From the NCBI RefSeq assembly GCF_004345785.1, contig NZ_SLXI01000002.1, positions 211,921-260,685 on the forward strand: DNA of 48,765 nt. The letters are read 5' to 3'. The translations under genes were made by a program, and so were the position numbers. The notes beneath the pieces are model-generated. The model made no database searches. It was given only the letters and a program-made list of their open reading frames with translations, and was not told the DNA's origin. Positions 1 through 8,697 of the stretch are shown piece by piece. This DNA comes from Bisgaardia hudsonensis. Its GTDB lineage: Bacteria > Pseudomonadota > Gammaproteobacteria > Enterobacterales > Pasteurellaceae. Numbering within the stretch: the first letter of the stretch is position 1; the number at the start of each line of letters is the position of its first letter.

Positions 1-104
1 TTCTCTATTCTCTATTCTCTATTCTCTATTCTCTATTCTCTATTCTCTATTCTCTATTCTCTATTCTCTATTCTCTATTCTCTATTCTCTATTCTCTATT
101 CTCT
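1..104. repeat. Heptanucleotide tandem repeat (TTCTCTA)n
   Basis: Fourteen perfect copies of TTCTCTA fill 1-98 and a six-base partial copy ends at 104. The tract touches the window edge, so its real length is unknown. All three forward frames are open through the repeat, whereas every reverse frame has a TAG in each period. If a forward gene runs in from the left, each unit gained or lost would shift its frame. The frames close downstream at 107, 117 and 166. Otherwise the tract lies between that gene and minC. Repeats of this kind in Haemophilus mediate phase variation by slippage. Confidence 0.95.
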
Positions 105-177
105 TATAAAAAAGTTTGATGATTTTAACGTAATTCTTTATCATCTTACCAGTATAATTTTTATTTAGGGTGATGTT

Positions 178-849
178 ATGTCGCAAGATATTATTGAATT
201 AAGAACTGGGCAGTTTTCATCAATTTTTTTAGTATTTAAAAGTGCAAATTTGACGATAATTAAACGGGCTTTGGCAAGAAAGGTAAAAAAATCACCCACT
301 TTTTTTCATAATATTTCTGTTATTTTAAAATTTGATGATATTTTACAGAAAATAGATCTTGTAGCTTTAAAAAAACTTTTAGCTGAATTTAATATACAAG
401 TAGTCGGTATCAGTGATTGGCAGAATAGTTTACAAAAAGAACTGATTTTATCATCTGGATTCTTATTACTTGGCAAAAGCGAAGAGCTAGGTGAGGTTAT
501 TCCTGAACCCAATTATTTACCAACAAAAGTTATTGAGGGTAATGTGGTAAAAGGTCAAGTTATTTTTGCGAAAAATAGCGATTTAATTATTCATGGAAAT
601 GTGGAAAGTGGGGCTGAAGTTGCAGCAACAGGTAATATTCATATTTATGGAAAATTAAAAGGACGGGCTATGTCTGGTGTGAATACTAATATTGGTTGTC
701 TTTATGTTCAGCATTTAGATGCTGAATTTATTTCTGTTAATAGTCGCTGTTTGTATAAAGATAACATTCCCACAGAATTTTTAAAAAGAGCAGTAAGAAT
801 TTTTGCAGAAAAAAATCAATTAGAAATAAGGATATTAGGGGAGTATTGA
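178..849 (+). CDS. minC: Septum site-determining protein MinC
   Basis: MinC inhibits FtsZ ring assembly away from midcell, normally recruited to the membrane by MinD. The 223-aa product has the expected two parts: an N-terminal domain (about residues 1-100) and a C-terminal beta-helix. In the helix the segments AKNSDLIIHGNV, GAEVAATGNIHIYG and LDAEFISV match the MinC fold closely. The ATG at 178 follows an AGGG ribosome-binding site. The length is near the E. coli 231 aa. The oddity is the context: minD and minE, which usually follow, are absent, and a tenA fragment comes next. The extreme C-terminus is lysine/arginine-rich and unlike E. coli. Family assignment is firm; whether MinCDE works in this organism cannot be judged here. 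Confidence 0.9.
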   Translation: MSQDIIELRTGQFSSIFLVFKSANLTIIKRALARKVKKSPTFFHNISVILKFDDILQKIDLVALKKLLAEFNIQVVGISDWQNSLQKELILSSGFLLLGKSEELGEVIPEPNYLPTKVIEGNVVKGQVIFAKNSDLIIHGNVESGAEVAATGNIHIYGKLKGRAMSGVNTNIGCLYVQHLDAEFISVNSRCLYKDNIPTEFLKRAVRIFAEKNQLEIRILGEY

Positions 850-890
850 GTGTTGTATAAATAGAATTTTAGAATCATATTTTTAATTCT

Positions 891-1214
891 ATGAGGCAAG
901 GTTTTGCTGAAACCATAAAAAAGGCAACAGAAACAGGATACTATGATTGTATTGTGGTATTAGCTTGTGCAGAATGGACTTATTGGACATGGGGAAATGC
1001 TTGTCGAAATGCCAAGCCAAAGAAATTTCATTTTGATGAATGGATTACGTTGCATAATAATCCTGAATTTGAGCAATTTGTCATATGGTTACGTAGTGAG
1101 CTTGATTCAATTGTTCAACTTCCAGAAGCTGAACAACAACGATTAAAATTATTATTCAGACATTGCTGTCAGTTAGAACGAGATTTCTTTACTTATGCGT
1201 ATCAACAATCTTAA
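891..1214 (+). pseudogene. tenA: 5'-truncated TenA (aminopyrimidine aminohydrolase) remnant
   Basis: The 107-aa reading frame matches only the C-terminal half of the TenA/thiaminase II family, which salvages thiamine pyrimidine and is normally about 220 aa. Recognisable parts are the ACAEWTYWTWG segment, equivalent to the active-site helix, and the terminal ERDFFTYA helix with the conserved Glu. The N-terminal helices with the rest of the active site are missing. The frame is closed by a TAG at 870-872, only 21 bases after the minC stop, so there is no room for the lost part. There is no convincing ribosome-binding site at 891. I infer a deletion that removed the 5' half and joined the remainder to minC. 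A functional half-protein is unlikely. Confidence 0.8.
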
Positions 1215-1229
1215 TTAAATTATTAATAT

Positions 1230-1282
1230 GCCACTTTTTTGTACTATATTCTTTATAAACAATAAAGTGGCTATTTTTTATA
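1230..1282 (+). terminator. Possible hairpin/terminator between tenA remnant and dinB
   Basis: GCCACTTT (1230-1237) pairs with AAAGTGGC (1264-1271) and is followed by a T-rich run. The loop is long (26 nt), so termination is uncertain. The hairpin lies over the upstream part of the open frame preceding dinB, which supports the later dinB start at 1291. Confidence 0.35.
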
Positions 1283-1290
1283 TAAATGCG

Positions 1291-2355
1291 ATGACATTAA
1301 AAAAGATCATACATATTGATATGGATTGTTTTTATGCTTCTATTGAGATGCGAGATAATCCAAGTTTAAAGGATAAACCGCTTGCTGTGGGGGGAAATTC
1401 AAGGCAACGTGGGGTATTGACTACTTGCAATTATCTTGCTCGTCAATTTGGATTGCATAGTGCTATGCCTACGGCTCAAGCAGTAAAACTTTGTCCTAAT
1501 CTTATTTTAGTACCAGTAAATATGCCCTTATATAAACAGATTTCTAAACAAATTCACTCAATTTTTCATCGTTATACGGATCTAGTTGAGCCACTTTCTC
1601 TTGATGAGGCCTATTTAGATGTTACGCATTGTCATCAATGTTCTGGCTCTGCAACTTGGATTGCTGAAGAAATAAGAAAAACTATTTTTAAGGAAACTGG
1701 ATTAACGGCTTCTGCAGGCGTTGCTCCGGTAAAATTTTTGGCGAAGATTGCTTCTGATTGTAATAAGCCTAATGGTAGCTTTGTTATTAATCCTCAAGAT
1801 GTTGATGATTTTGTCAAAAAATTACCCTTAAAGAAAATCCCAGGAGTAGGGAAAGTAACCACAGAACGTTTATTGAAAATGGGGCTTAAAACTTGTGAAG
1901 ATGTGCAGAATTTTGATCAAAGTGTTCTTTTAAATCAATTTGGAAAAATGGGAATGAGATTATGGTATTTCGCTCACGGTGTAGATGAACGAGATGTGCA
2001 GCCTAATCGAGAACGTAAATCCGTTACGGTGGAAAAAACTTTATTAAAAAATATTACTCATATTGAACAAGGATTGGCTATATTAGAAAAATTATATCCA
2101 ATTTTGATTACAAGAATAAAAAATACTTGTCCAAATATAGCGTTGAGTGATTTTCATAAAGTGGGGGTAAAATTAAAATTTGATGATTTTACGGTAACAA
2201 CTTTAGAAAAAAGTGCGGTTGAATTTTCAAAAGATATTTTTAAACAATTATTAATCAAAATCTGGCAACGATCTAATGGTAGAGAAATTAGACTGATTGG
2301 AATACAGGTTACTATTCCAGAACAATGCCCACAAAAACAAATGACTTTATGGTAA
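1291..2355 (+). CDS. dinB: DNA polymerase IV
   Basis: Y-family translesion polymerase. The 354-aa product starts MTLKKIIHIDMDCFYASIE, containing the first catalytic Asp (HIDMDCFYA), and has the SLDEAYLD motif with the second acidic pair near residue 100. The helix-hairpin-helix KKIPGVGKVTTERL follows, then the little-finger domain. The C-terminal QMTLW resembles a beta-clamp-binding peptide. The open frame reaches back to 1228, but those 21 residues are not family-like and overlap a hairpin, so the ATG at 1291 is chosen. I found no clear LexA operator upstream. A DNA uptake core (AAGTGCGGT) lies inside the gene near 2212. Confidence 0.93.
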   Translation: MTLKKIIHIDMDCFYASIEMRDNPSLKDKPLAVGGNSRQRGVLTTCNYLARQFGLHSAMPTAQAVKLCPNLILVPVNMPLYKQISKQIHSIFHRYTDLVEPLSLDEAYLDVTHCHQCSGSATWIAEEIRKTIFKETGLTASAGVAPVKFLAKIASDCNKPNGSFVINPQDVDDFVKKLPLKKIPGVGKVTTERLLKMGLKTCEDVQNFDQSVLLNQFGKMGMRLWYFAHGVDERDVQPNRERKSVTVEKTLLKNITHIEQGLAILEKLYPILITRIKNTCPNIALSDFHKVGVKLKFDDFTVTTLEKSAVEFSKDIFKQLLIKIWQRSNGREIRLIGIQVTIPEQCPQKQMTLW

Positions 2356-2463
2356 GTATTTTACATTCATACTTGAATTTTAACAATTTTGTTACCATTA
2401 TAAGAAATAGTTTTACGAACAACTACCTATACTAATTTATTCTACTGTAAAGAGGACTATTTT

Positions 2464-3333
2464 ATGATGCGAATTTTGCTATTTTTAGCAACAAATATGG
2501 CAGTTTTATTTGTATTTAATATTATTTTAAGCCTAACAGGTATTCAATCTCAAGATACTATGGGATTACTGATTATGGCTGCTTTATTTGGTTTCAGTGG
2601 CTCGTTAATTTCGTTATTTTTATCAAAAACAATGGCATTACGCTCAGTGAATGGTCAAATTATTGAGCAACCACGTAATGAGATAGAGCATTGGTTGGTG
2701 AATACTATCCGTTCTCAAGCTGAGCGTGCGGGATTACCAATGCCAGATGTAGCAATTTATCATTCTTCTGATGTGAATGCTTTTGCAACAGGGGCTAGTC
2801 AGAAAAACTCATTAGTGGCAGTAAGTACTGGGTTATTAAATGCGATGACAAAAGATGAAGCTGAAGCTGTTTTAGCTCACGAAATGAGTCATATTAAAAA
2901 TGGTGATATGATTACAATGACTTTATTGCAAGGTGTGCTAAATACTTTCGTCATTTTTATATCAAGAATGATTGCAAAAGTGGTAGCAAGTAATCGTGAT
3001 GGTGAAACTAGTCAAGGTATGTATTTTATGATTTCAATGGTACTTGAAATTGTCTTTGGTTTTCTTGCTAGTATTATAGCGATGTGGTTCTCTCGTTATC
3101 GAGAATTTCGAGCAGATGCGGGATCAGCGGAGCTAGTAGGTAAACAAAAAATGATCGCCGCATTACAACGTTTACAGAGTTTACACGAACCACAAGAAAT
3201 GGAAGGACAATTAGCCGCTTTTGCTATTAATGGTAAACGGGGAGGATTAGCCGCCTTATTTTTAAGCCACCCACCATTAGAAAAACGTATTGAGGCATTA
3301 AGAAATTTAGATAGTTTAAATTCTTATAAATAG
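2464..3333 (+). CDS. htpX: Membrane zinc protease HtpX (M48 family)
   Basis: HtpX is an inner-membrane metalloprotease that degrades misfolded membrane proteins alongside FtsH. The 289-aa product begins [19 protein letters not shown]. It has two N-terminal transmembrane segments (about 5-25 and 35-55), the zinc motif HEMSH near residue 140 within [13 protein letters not shown], then two more hydrophobic segments, and the downstream third ligand region [15 protein letters not shown]. Length and motif spacing match E. coli HtpX. The start follows an AAGAGGA ribosome-binding site. Confidence 0.95.
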   Translation: MMRILLFLATNMAVLFVFNIILSLTGIQSQDTMGLLIMAALFGFSGSLISLFLSKTMALRSVNGQIIEQPRNEIEHWLVNTIRSQAERAGLPMPDVAIYHSSDVNAFATGASQKNSLVAVSTGLLNAMTKDEAEAVLAHEMSHIKNGDMITMTLLQGVLNTFVIFISRMIAKVVASNRDGETSQGMYFMISMVLEIVFGFLASIIAMWFSRYREFRADAGSAELVGKQKMIAALQRLQSLHEPQEMEGQLAAFAINGKRGGLAALFLSHPPLEKRIEALRNLDSLNSYK

Positions 3334-3369
3334 CATATTTTATAGCTTAATTTAAATAAAATATGCTAT
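3330..3369. terminator. Hairpin after htpX
   Basis: ATAGCATATTTTA (3330-3342) pairs perfectly with TAAAATATGCTAT (3357-3369), a 13-bp stem overlapping the htpX stop. No strong T-run follows on either strand, so it could be an mRNA 3'-end stabiliser rather than a full terminator. Confidence 0.5.
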
Positions 3370-3426
3370 AGCCCATACATATCATTATAATTCGGTAATG
3401 ATTGTTGACCCAAAATGGAGGGAAAA

Positions 3427-3815
3427 ATGAGCAAATTAAAGTAAAATTCAACTTACAAATTAATAGTGTAAAGTCGAAAATAAGAGAAGTAAAAGAAAGT
3501 GTAGACAATAAAGCAGAGTTAGTGAAAGCTGATGCTCGTGCAAAAAAAGAAATACTTGAAAAGAGAATTGATGAGAAAAAAGCTAAGATCAAAGATTTAG
3601 AAAAATCATTAGCTGATAAAAAAACATCAATTAAGAATGCTGTTGAAGAATTTAAGTAAAAAGCTGATTTAGCATCAGCTCAAAAATATGCAGAGATAGC
3701 AGAAGCTTATGCCGAAGACTACGTAGAATATACAATTTCTGCAATTGAAGAAGCAGATTATGCTATTTCAGAATCTATTTTGGCAATAATGGAAGTAGAA
3801 GATCTTTCTAAATAA
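3427..3815 (+). pseudogene. Broken gene for a lysine/glutamate-rich coiled-coil protein
   Basis: An excellent ribosome-binding site (GGAGGG, 3418-3423) precedes ATG 3427, but that frame reads only MSKLK before a stop. The coding frame continues one register away, through lysine/glutamate-rich coiled coil (LVKADARAKKEILEKRIDEK), meets a TAA at 3657-3659, then stays open in the same frame for about 50 more residues (ADLASAQKYAEIAEAYAEDY... to EVEDLSK) ending at 3815. The natural product would be about 128 aa, soluble, alpha-helical and without a signal peptide. One frameshift near 3440 and one nonsense codon mark it as a pseudogene. I do not recognise the family. A strong terminator directly follows, as expected for a former gene end. 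Confidence 0.7.
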
Positions 3816-3838
3816 GTTTCTAATATAAGCACAATATT

Positions 3839-3880
3839 AAACGGCAGAAAAACGACTGATTTTTCTGTCGTTTTTCTTTT
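3839..3880 (+). terminator. Rho-independent terminator of the broken coiled-coil gene
   Basis: AACGGCAGAAAAA pairs with TTTTTCTGTCGTT around a CGACTGA loop and is followed by TTTCTTTT. The first IS200-like copy begins at 3883, immediately after this T-tract. Confidence 0.85.
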
Positions 3881-3882
3881 GA

Positions 3883-4595
3883 TTATAGATAGACATCGTC
3901 TATCTATAAAAACCATACGCTATGCGTATGGTATAAAAGAGCTTTAGCGATGAAAAAATCCTCCGATATAATGAAGAAGGCTGACAACCAAATTCAAAAT
4001 ATAGGAGGATGTGCCAATGGCAAATAAATCCAATGACGATTCAAGTCTATCACACACAAGATGGAACTGTAAGTATCATATAGTCTTTATTCCAAAATTC
4101 AGACGAAAGGCAATTTATGAAAAATTGCGTATGGATATAAGGAGTATATTAAGGCAGTTATATAATTACAAAAATGTAGAAATAATCGAAGCACATGCTA
4201 TGAAAAATCATATTCATATGATATTAAAAATTTCGCCTAAGATAGTCGTCTCAAGTTTTATGGGATATTTAAAAGGGAAATCTTTACTAATGATTTTTGA
4301 AAGGCATACCAACTTAAAATACAAGTATGGAAACAGAAATTTCTGGTCTAAAGGTTATTACGTAAGTACAGTAGGTTTAAATACTAAAGTAGTAGAAAAA
4401 TATATTAAGGAATCAAGAAAAGGAAGACCTGATTCAGGATAATTTATCGAAGAAGGAATATATAGACCCCTTTAAGGGGGGAGCCATAGAGTTATAGTAC
4501 GCTTGTCAGTTTTCACATGCCTCTTGAGAGGCATGTGAAGTACTAAGCCCTTATAGGGTAGCTGAAAAAAACACACGTTTTACGTGCGAATTGTT
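3883..4595 (+). mobile_element. IS200/IS605-family insertion sequence, copy 1 (IS200-type, tnpA only)
   Basis: The ends were set by comparing the three copies in this window. The left end starts TTATAGATAGAC with a hairpin (3884-3908), and the right end finishes ACGTGCGAATTGTT, about 713 bp. There are no inverted terminal repeats or target duplication, as expected for this family. Inside are a hairpin at 3911-3931 (ACCATACGC/GCGTATGGT) and a long stem in which ATCCTCC pairs with the GGAGGAT carrying the tnpA ribosome-binding site, as in IS200. The right-end hairpin read on the minus strand has a following T-run facing tpx. The transposase is frameshifted, so this copy could move only in trans. 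Confidence 0.88.
4017..4442 (+). pseudogene. tnpA: IS200-family TnpA transposase, C-terminally frameshifted
   Basis: HUH-type single-tyrosine transposase. The HIH metal motif (in HAMKNHIHM) and the candidate catalytic Tyr in VVEKYI are present. Compared with the intact copy near 32.5-33.0 kb, one extra T sits just after the Tyr codon region. The reading frame therefore changes from YIRNQEKED to YIKESRKGRPDSG and ends early at 141 aa instead of 154. The lost Gln follows the Tyr by four residues and corresponds to a metal-ligand Gln known in IS608 TnpA, so activity is doubtful. The ATG at 4017 has GGAGG eight bases upstream and is preferred over the GTG at 4011. Confidence 0.85.
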
Positions 4596-4607
4596 ATTAA
4601 TATTCTA

Positions 4608-5105
4608 TTATAAAACAGCTAATGCTGCATCATAATTTGGCTCTTGAGCGATTTCAGGTACGAGTTCTGAGTGTAATACGTTATTATTTTCATCTAATAC
4701 AATCACTGCTCGGGTAGTTAATCCAGCAATTTTTCCAGAAACAACATCTACACCTAATGTGGTATGCAATGCTTTATTCCGAAATGTTGATAATGTTTGA
4801 ACATTTTCAATTCCTTCTGCACCACAAAAACGGGCTTGAGCAAAAGGTAAATCGGCAGAAATACAAAGAACAACCGTATTTTCTAAATTGGCAGCTTGTT
4901 GGTTAAATTTGCGAACAGATGTTGCACAAATACCTGTATCAATACTTGGAAAAATATTTAATATCTTACGTTTACCATTAAAATCAGATAAAGAAACTGT
5001 TTCTAATTTATTATTAATAAGCGTAAAGTCTGCAATATTTTCAGATTTTTGTGGAAAACGACCTGCAATTTCAATAGGGTTTCCTAATTGGGTTACTTGA
5101 TTCAT
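4608..5105 (-). CDS. tpx: Thiol peroxidase Tpx (atypical 2-Cys peroxiredoxin)
   Basis: Reduces hydrogen peroxide and lipid hydroperoxides using thioredoxin. The 165-aa product has the peroxidatic Cys in [16 protein letters not shown] and the resolving Cys in RFCGAEGI, matching Cys60 and Cys94 of bacterial Tpx. It ends 12 bases from the right end of IS copy 1. No other terminator is visible in that gap, so the IS right-end hairpin, which carries a T-run when read on the minus strand, may serve as its terminator. It is the last gene of the minus-strand run queF-ppnN-tpx, with an 83-bp gap to ppnN that could hold its own promoter. Confidence 0.95.
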   Translation of the reverse strand: MNQVTQLGNPIEIAGRFPQKSENIADFTLINNKLETVSLSDFNGKRKILNIFPSIDTGICATSVRKFNQQAANLENTVVLCISADLPFAQARFCGAEGIENVQTLSTFRNKALHTTLGVDVVSGKIAGLTTRAVIVLDENNNVLHSELVPEIAQEPNYDAALAVL

Positions 5106-5188
5106 AATTTTTCCTTCTATAATGTTAGCGGTTAATTTAAATAAAATAGATTCATACTTGGGTTAATTAGTAATTAACTTATTAATTA

Positions 5189-6556
5189 CTAAGTTTTTTT
5201 TATCTCATAACAAGGTTCATAAGCATCACCACCAGGTAATTTCATTCTATGTTGTACAATAAAATCTTGTAGTACCTGATCCACTTTTTCCATCAATACT
5301 ACATCACCGTGTAATTGGAATTTTCCTTCTTTTTCGATTAGATCTTTCGTATCAGGTTTAATGTTACCTGCAACAATACCAGAGAATACTCGACGTAAAT
5401 TAGCGGCTAATTCTACTTTAGATTGTTCAAAGTGTAGGTCTAAATTCGCCATATTTTCGTGAGTCGGAATAAAAGGTTGTTGAAAATCAGAAGATATATC
5501 TAGTGACCAATTAAAACAGTAGGCTTCATTATTTTCTCGACGAGTTTTTTCAATATCATTCATCGCATTACGCATATATCGAGCAACGGCACTTGGATCA
5601 TCAATAATTATTTCATAGAGATCTTGAGCTTCCTTACCTAAGGTTTCGCCAATAAAACGATCAATAGTAGAAAAATAATCTGCACTTTCTTTAGGACCAG
5701 TTAAAATTAAAGGTAGCTGTTGATCTTTATTTTTAGGATTAAGTTTGATACCTAAAATATATAATAATTCTTCGAAGGTGCCAGGACCACCAGGAAAGAT
5801 AATTATACCGTGCCCTAATCTGACGAATGCTTCTAAACGTTTTTCAATGTCAGGCATAATAATTAATTCATTCACAATAGGATTAGGTGGCTCAGAAGCG
5901 ATAATTGATGGCTCTGTAATTCCAATAAAACGGCTATCTTTATAGCGTTGATTTGCATGGCCAATAGTTGCCCCTTTCATTGGTGCTTCCATTACCCCTG
6001 GTCCACAACCTGTAACAATATTTAATTCACGATGACCTAATTCTAGACCAACAGAACGGCAATATTGGTATTCAGTATTATTTATTGAATGCCCTCCCCA
6101 ACATACGACTAAATTAGGTTTCTCGCCAAATTTTAATGCTTTTGCATTACGTAAAATAGAGAAAACTTGATTCGTTATATGTGCATTATCTTGAATATCA
6201 CAAGGATTAATACGTTGGTTGAGTACATTGACAAATAAAATATCTCGTAATACAGCAAATAAGTGATATTGAATATTACGAATAATTTTATCATCAACAA
6301 AAGCATTTTCTGGTGGGTTATGTAATTTTATTGCAATACCACGTTCTGTTTCTACAAGATGAATATCAAAATCAGCATATTTATTGAGTAAAGCACGACT
6401 GTCATCTGTAACCGCACCAGAATTTAATACGGCTAATGAGGAATTACGGTAAAGCGAGTAGAGTTTACTCTTTGCTTTCTTGGTCAAAATTTTTACTTCT
6501 AACTGAGAAAGTTGATCCATACTTCCTCTAGGTGTTACATTATAAATGTGGGTCAT
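5189..6556 (-). CDS. ppnN: Nucleotide 5'-monophosphate nucleosidase PpnN (LOG family)
   Basis: PpnN cleaves nucleoside monophosphates into base and ribose 5-phosphate and in E. coli is stimulated by (p)ppGpp. The 455-aa product is full length. It has the LOG-family phosphoribohydrolase signature [13 protein letters not shown] near the middle, a nucleotide-binding VCWGGHSI segment, [14 protein letters not shown], and the N- and C-terminal extensions typical of PpnN rather than of short LOG enzymes. It lies 21 bp after queF on the same strand, so the two are probably cotranscribed. A hairpin (TTAGTAATTAA/TTAATTACTAA, 5167-5192) overlaps its stop codon. Confidence 0.93.
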   Translation of the reverse strand: MTHIYNVTPRGSMDQLSQLEVKILTKKAKSKLYSLYRNSSLAVLNSGAVTDDSRALLNKYADFDIHLVETERGIAIKLHNPPENAFVDDKIIRNIQYHLFAVLRDILFVNVLNQRINPCDIQDNAHITNQVFSILRNAKALKFGEKPNLVVCWGGHSINNTEYQYCRSVGLELGHRELNIVTGCGPGVMEAPMKGATIGHANQRYKDSRFIGITEPSIIASEPPNPIVNELIIMPDIEKRLEAFVRLGHGIIIFPGGPGTFEELLYILGIKLNPKNKDQQLPLILTGPKESADYFSTIDRFIGETLGKEAQDLYEIIIDDPSAVARYMRNAMNDIEKTRRENNEAYCFNWSLDISSDFQQPFIPTHENMANLDLHFEQSKVELAANLRRVFSGIVAGNIKPDTKDLIEKEGKFQLHGDVVLMEKVDQVLQDFIVQHRMKLPGGDAYEPCYEIKKT

Positions 6557-6577
6557 TTTTATCCTTCTATTTGTTAA

Positions 6578-7420
6578 TTATTGTCTTGCAAGACGTAAAT
6601 TATTAGGTATTTCTTCGAAATTAGAGCGAAATGGATTAATATCAAGTCCACCACGACGTGTATAGCGAGCATAAACTGTTAATTTTTCAGGTTTTGCAAA
6701 TCGCATTAAATCACAAAATATACGTTCGACACATTGTTCATGAAATTCATTATGTTGTCTAAATGACACGATATAACGTAGCAATTTTTCTTGATTAATC
6801 TTTTTCCCAATATAGTGAATTTGTATACTTCCCCAATCTGGTTGATTGGTAATTAGACAATTTGATTTTAATAAATGACTAATTAATGTTTCCTCTATAA
6901 CATCTTCTGAATCAATGCAATTTTTTAAAATGTCAGTATTAAACGTATAATCATTGATTTCTATATCTTGATTGTCAATACAAAATCCTTGTAGTGTTGC
7001 AATAGTTTGGTTTTTATATTTATCTAAAGTATTTAACGCTACTTTTACTTTACCTTTGGCACAATTTGTTAAATCTTCTTTAATAATACTTTCGATTTCT
7101 TGTAAATTTGTAAAACGAGTTTGGTTAAAACTATTTAAATAAAGTTTAAAACTTTTTGATTCAATTAAATTTTCTGAGCGGAAATCTATTGTTATATCTG
7201 CAATAGCAACTTGTGGTAAGCCTTTATTGTTTAACCAAGATACTTCATATGCCGTCCAAATATCTGAGCCTATGGTAAATGGTTGTGACGTTGTCACTCC
7301 TAATGTATCACGATTTAATTTGCGTGGTACTGCTTGTAATAAAGTGCGGTCATAATTTGTAGCATATTCTGTTTTTTGACCTAATTTCAATGATTTTAAA
7401 CTATTATCATCATAATTCAT
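6578..7420 (-). CDS. queF: NADPH-dependent 7-cyano-7-deazaguanine reductase QueF
   Basis: Reduces preQ0 to preQ1 in queuosine tRNA modification. The 280-aa product is the long (type II, tandem T-fold) form. The nucleophilic Cys is in [17 protein letters not shown] and the conserved Glu/His segment is [16 protein letters not shown]. The NADPH-binding motif (E. coli [13 protein letters not shown] type) is present as [17 protein letters not shown]. An uptake-sequence core is embedded near 7337. It sits between the DUF2310 gene and ppnN on the same strand. Confidence 0.95.
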   Translation of the reverse strand: MNYDDNSLKSLKLGQKTEYATNYDRTLLQAVPRKLNRDTLGVTTSQPFTIGSDIWTAYEVSWLNNKGLPQVAIADITIDFRSENLIESKSFKLYLNSFNQTRFTNLQEIESIIKEDLTNCAKGKVKVALNTLDKYKNQTIATLQGFCIDNQDIEINDYTFNTDILKNCIDSEDVIEETLISHLLKSNCLITNQPDWGSIQIHYIGKKINQEKLLRYIVSFRQHNEFHEQCVERIFCDLMRFAKPEKLTVYARYTRRGGLDINPFRSNFEEIPNNLRLARQ

Positions 7421-7498
7421 TGCATAAACTCTCTGATTGCTAAGTGATTGTAATGGTTATTTTCAGTATTATAAAGCTATAATAGCTATAAATTTAAA

Positions 7499-8287
7499 CT
7501 ATTGCCAATGCCAAGATAAATTTGATACAAGGCGACAATGATCACATTTAAAGTGGAATAAATCAAATAATGGTTTGTTTAATATCCATTCTTCGTGACA
7601 AATTGGGCATCGACGTTGTTTTTCTGTTATTAGATTCTCTCCACCAATTCGATATAAATAATAATAGGTGGGAATACCAGTATTACGTTCAATATCTTGA
7701 GCGAGATAATAACCGTGCTTGAATAAATTACTTTGGGTATCAGAGATTTCATATAATGCTTGTTTTTCTAAAACCGCACCATTCATTTGTAATTGATCAC
7801 AAGCTTGCCAATTTTCTTGCCATTTTATTATATCCATGGATAAGTGCGGTGTTTTTTGAAGTTGTTTATACAATGGAATAGGTAATAAATCTTCTCCACT
7901 ATGTAATGGCGAGCAAGACTGTAAATAAGTGGTATAAAGAATTTGCCAGCTTGGTTTGATCCCTGTATGCGTAGTATCAGAATTGAGATCTTCAGCAATA
8001 ATATGAAAACTATCTAGAAATATGCCCGCACTTTCAGCTTGCTCGATCGCATTATTTACTTCTTGGTTATTAAATTCGGGTAATAGGCTTTGTTGTTCAG
8101 GACAAACTACTCTCACTGCAAATCCTTGCTCATTTTCTTGATTAGCGACAAAAAGGGGAATTTCACGACCAATAATTTGACCATTGTAACGCCATTGTTC
8201 AATAATTTGATTGACTAAATAGCTCAAATTTTCCAAATTGTTGTGATTATTATACTGATAGGAAAAGAAGGTTTCGATTAGATACAT
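7499..8287 (-). CDS. DUF2310 family Zn-ribbon-containing protein
   Basis: A 262-aa soluble protein with no signal peptide or membrane segment. The C-terminal 45 residues contain a treble-clef/zinc-ribbon arrangement, CPIC then CDHC about 25 residues later, which suggests nucleic-acid or protein binding. The N-terminal part (about 1-130) has no motif I can name. By overall layout and neighbours (queF on one side, yqcC-truC on the other) I assign it to the DUF2310 family found in Pasteurellaceae and Vibrionaceae. Its function is not known to me. It is divergent from yqcC with about 90 bp between starts, so the promoters probably face each other. Confidence 0.75.
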   Translation of the reverse strand: MYLIETFFSYQYNNHNNLENLSYLVNQIIEQWRYNGQIIGREIPLFVANQENEQGFAVRVVCPEQQSLLPEFNNQEVNNAIEQAESAGIFLDSFHIIAEDLNSDTTHTGIKPSWQILYTTYLQSCSPLHSGEDLLPIPLYKQLQKTPHLSMDIIKWQENWQACDQLQMNGAVLEKQALYEISDTQSNLFKHGYYLAQDIERNTGIPTYYYLYRIGGENLITEKQRRCPICHEEWILNKPLFDLFHFKCDHCRLVSNLSWHWQ

Positions 8288-8376
8288 AGTATTTGTCCAA
8301 TAATTTAAAGGATAGTGGATAAATTGTATTAAATTTCATAAAATACCTCCTTATTCTACGCTATCTAGGAGTAATA

Positions 8377-8697
8377 ATGCGAGAAAAAACCAAACTTAAA
8401 TTAGAAGAATTACAGCAAATAATGCAAGAATTAGATCTTTGGGCAACGGTTGCCCCGAATCCACAAGCGCTATTGAGTACTGAGCCTTTTGCTATTGATA
8501 CGATGACTGCTAATGAATGGCTACAATGGATTTTTATTCCTAGAATGTGTGCATTGTTAGAAGCAGATTTGCCATTACCAAATAATATATCCATAACTCC
8601 TTATATAGAAGAAGCATTAAAAGAATTAGATGGGCTAGAAAAATTACTATGTCCGATCAATGAAATTGAAAATTTACTGAAGAATCAATCACAATGA
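8377..8697 (+). CDS. yqcC: YqcC family protein
   Basis: A 106-aa helical protein of unknown molecular function that accompanies truC in many gammaproteobacteria. The conserved WLQWIFIPRM segment and LPLPNNISI motif are present. The start follows AGGAG and the stop overlaps the truC start (ATGA at 8694-8697), so translation is likely coupled. Confidence 0.9.
   Translation: MREKTKLKLEELQQIMQELDLWATVAPNPQALLSTEPFAIDTMTANEWLQWIFIPRMCALLEADLPLPNNISITPYIEEALKELDGLEKLLCPINEIENLLKNQSQ

Noticed and set aside
1228-1290. 21-residue N-terminal extension of DinB
   Set aside because: Hydrophobic and unlike the family, overlaps a hairpin; ATG 1291 gives the normal DinB length.
4470-4600. Inverted repeats TCACATGCC/GGCATGTGA near the IS ends, considered as a CRISPR-like or separate RNA element
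   Set aside because: The same hairpin occurs at the same place in all three IS copies and belongs to the element's 3' region; there is no spacer-repeat array.
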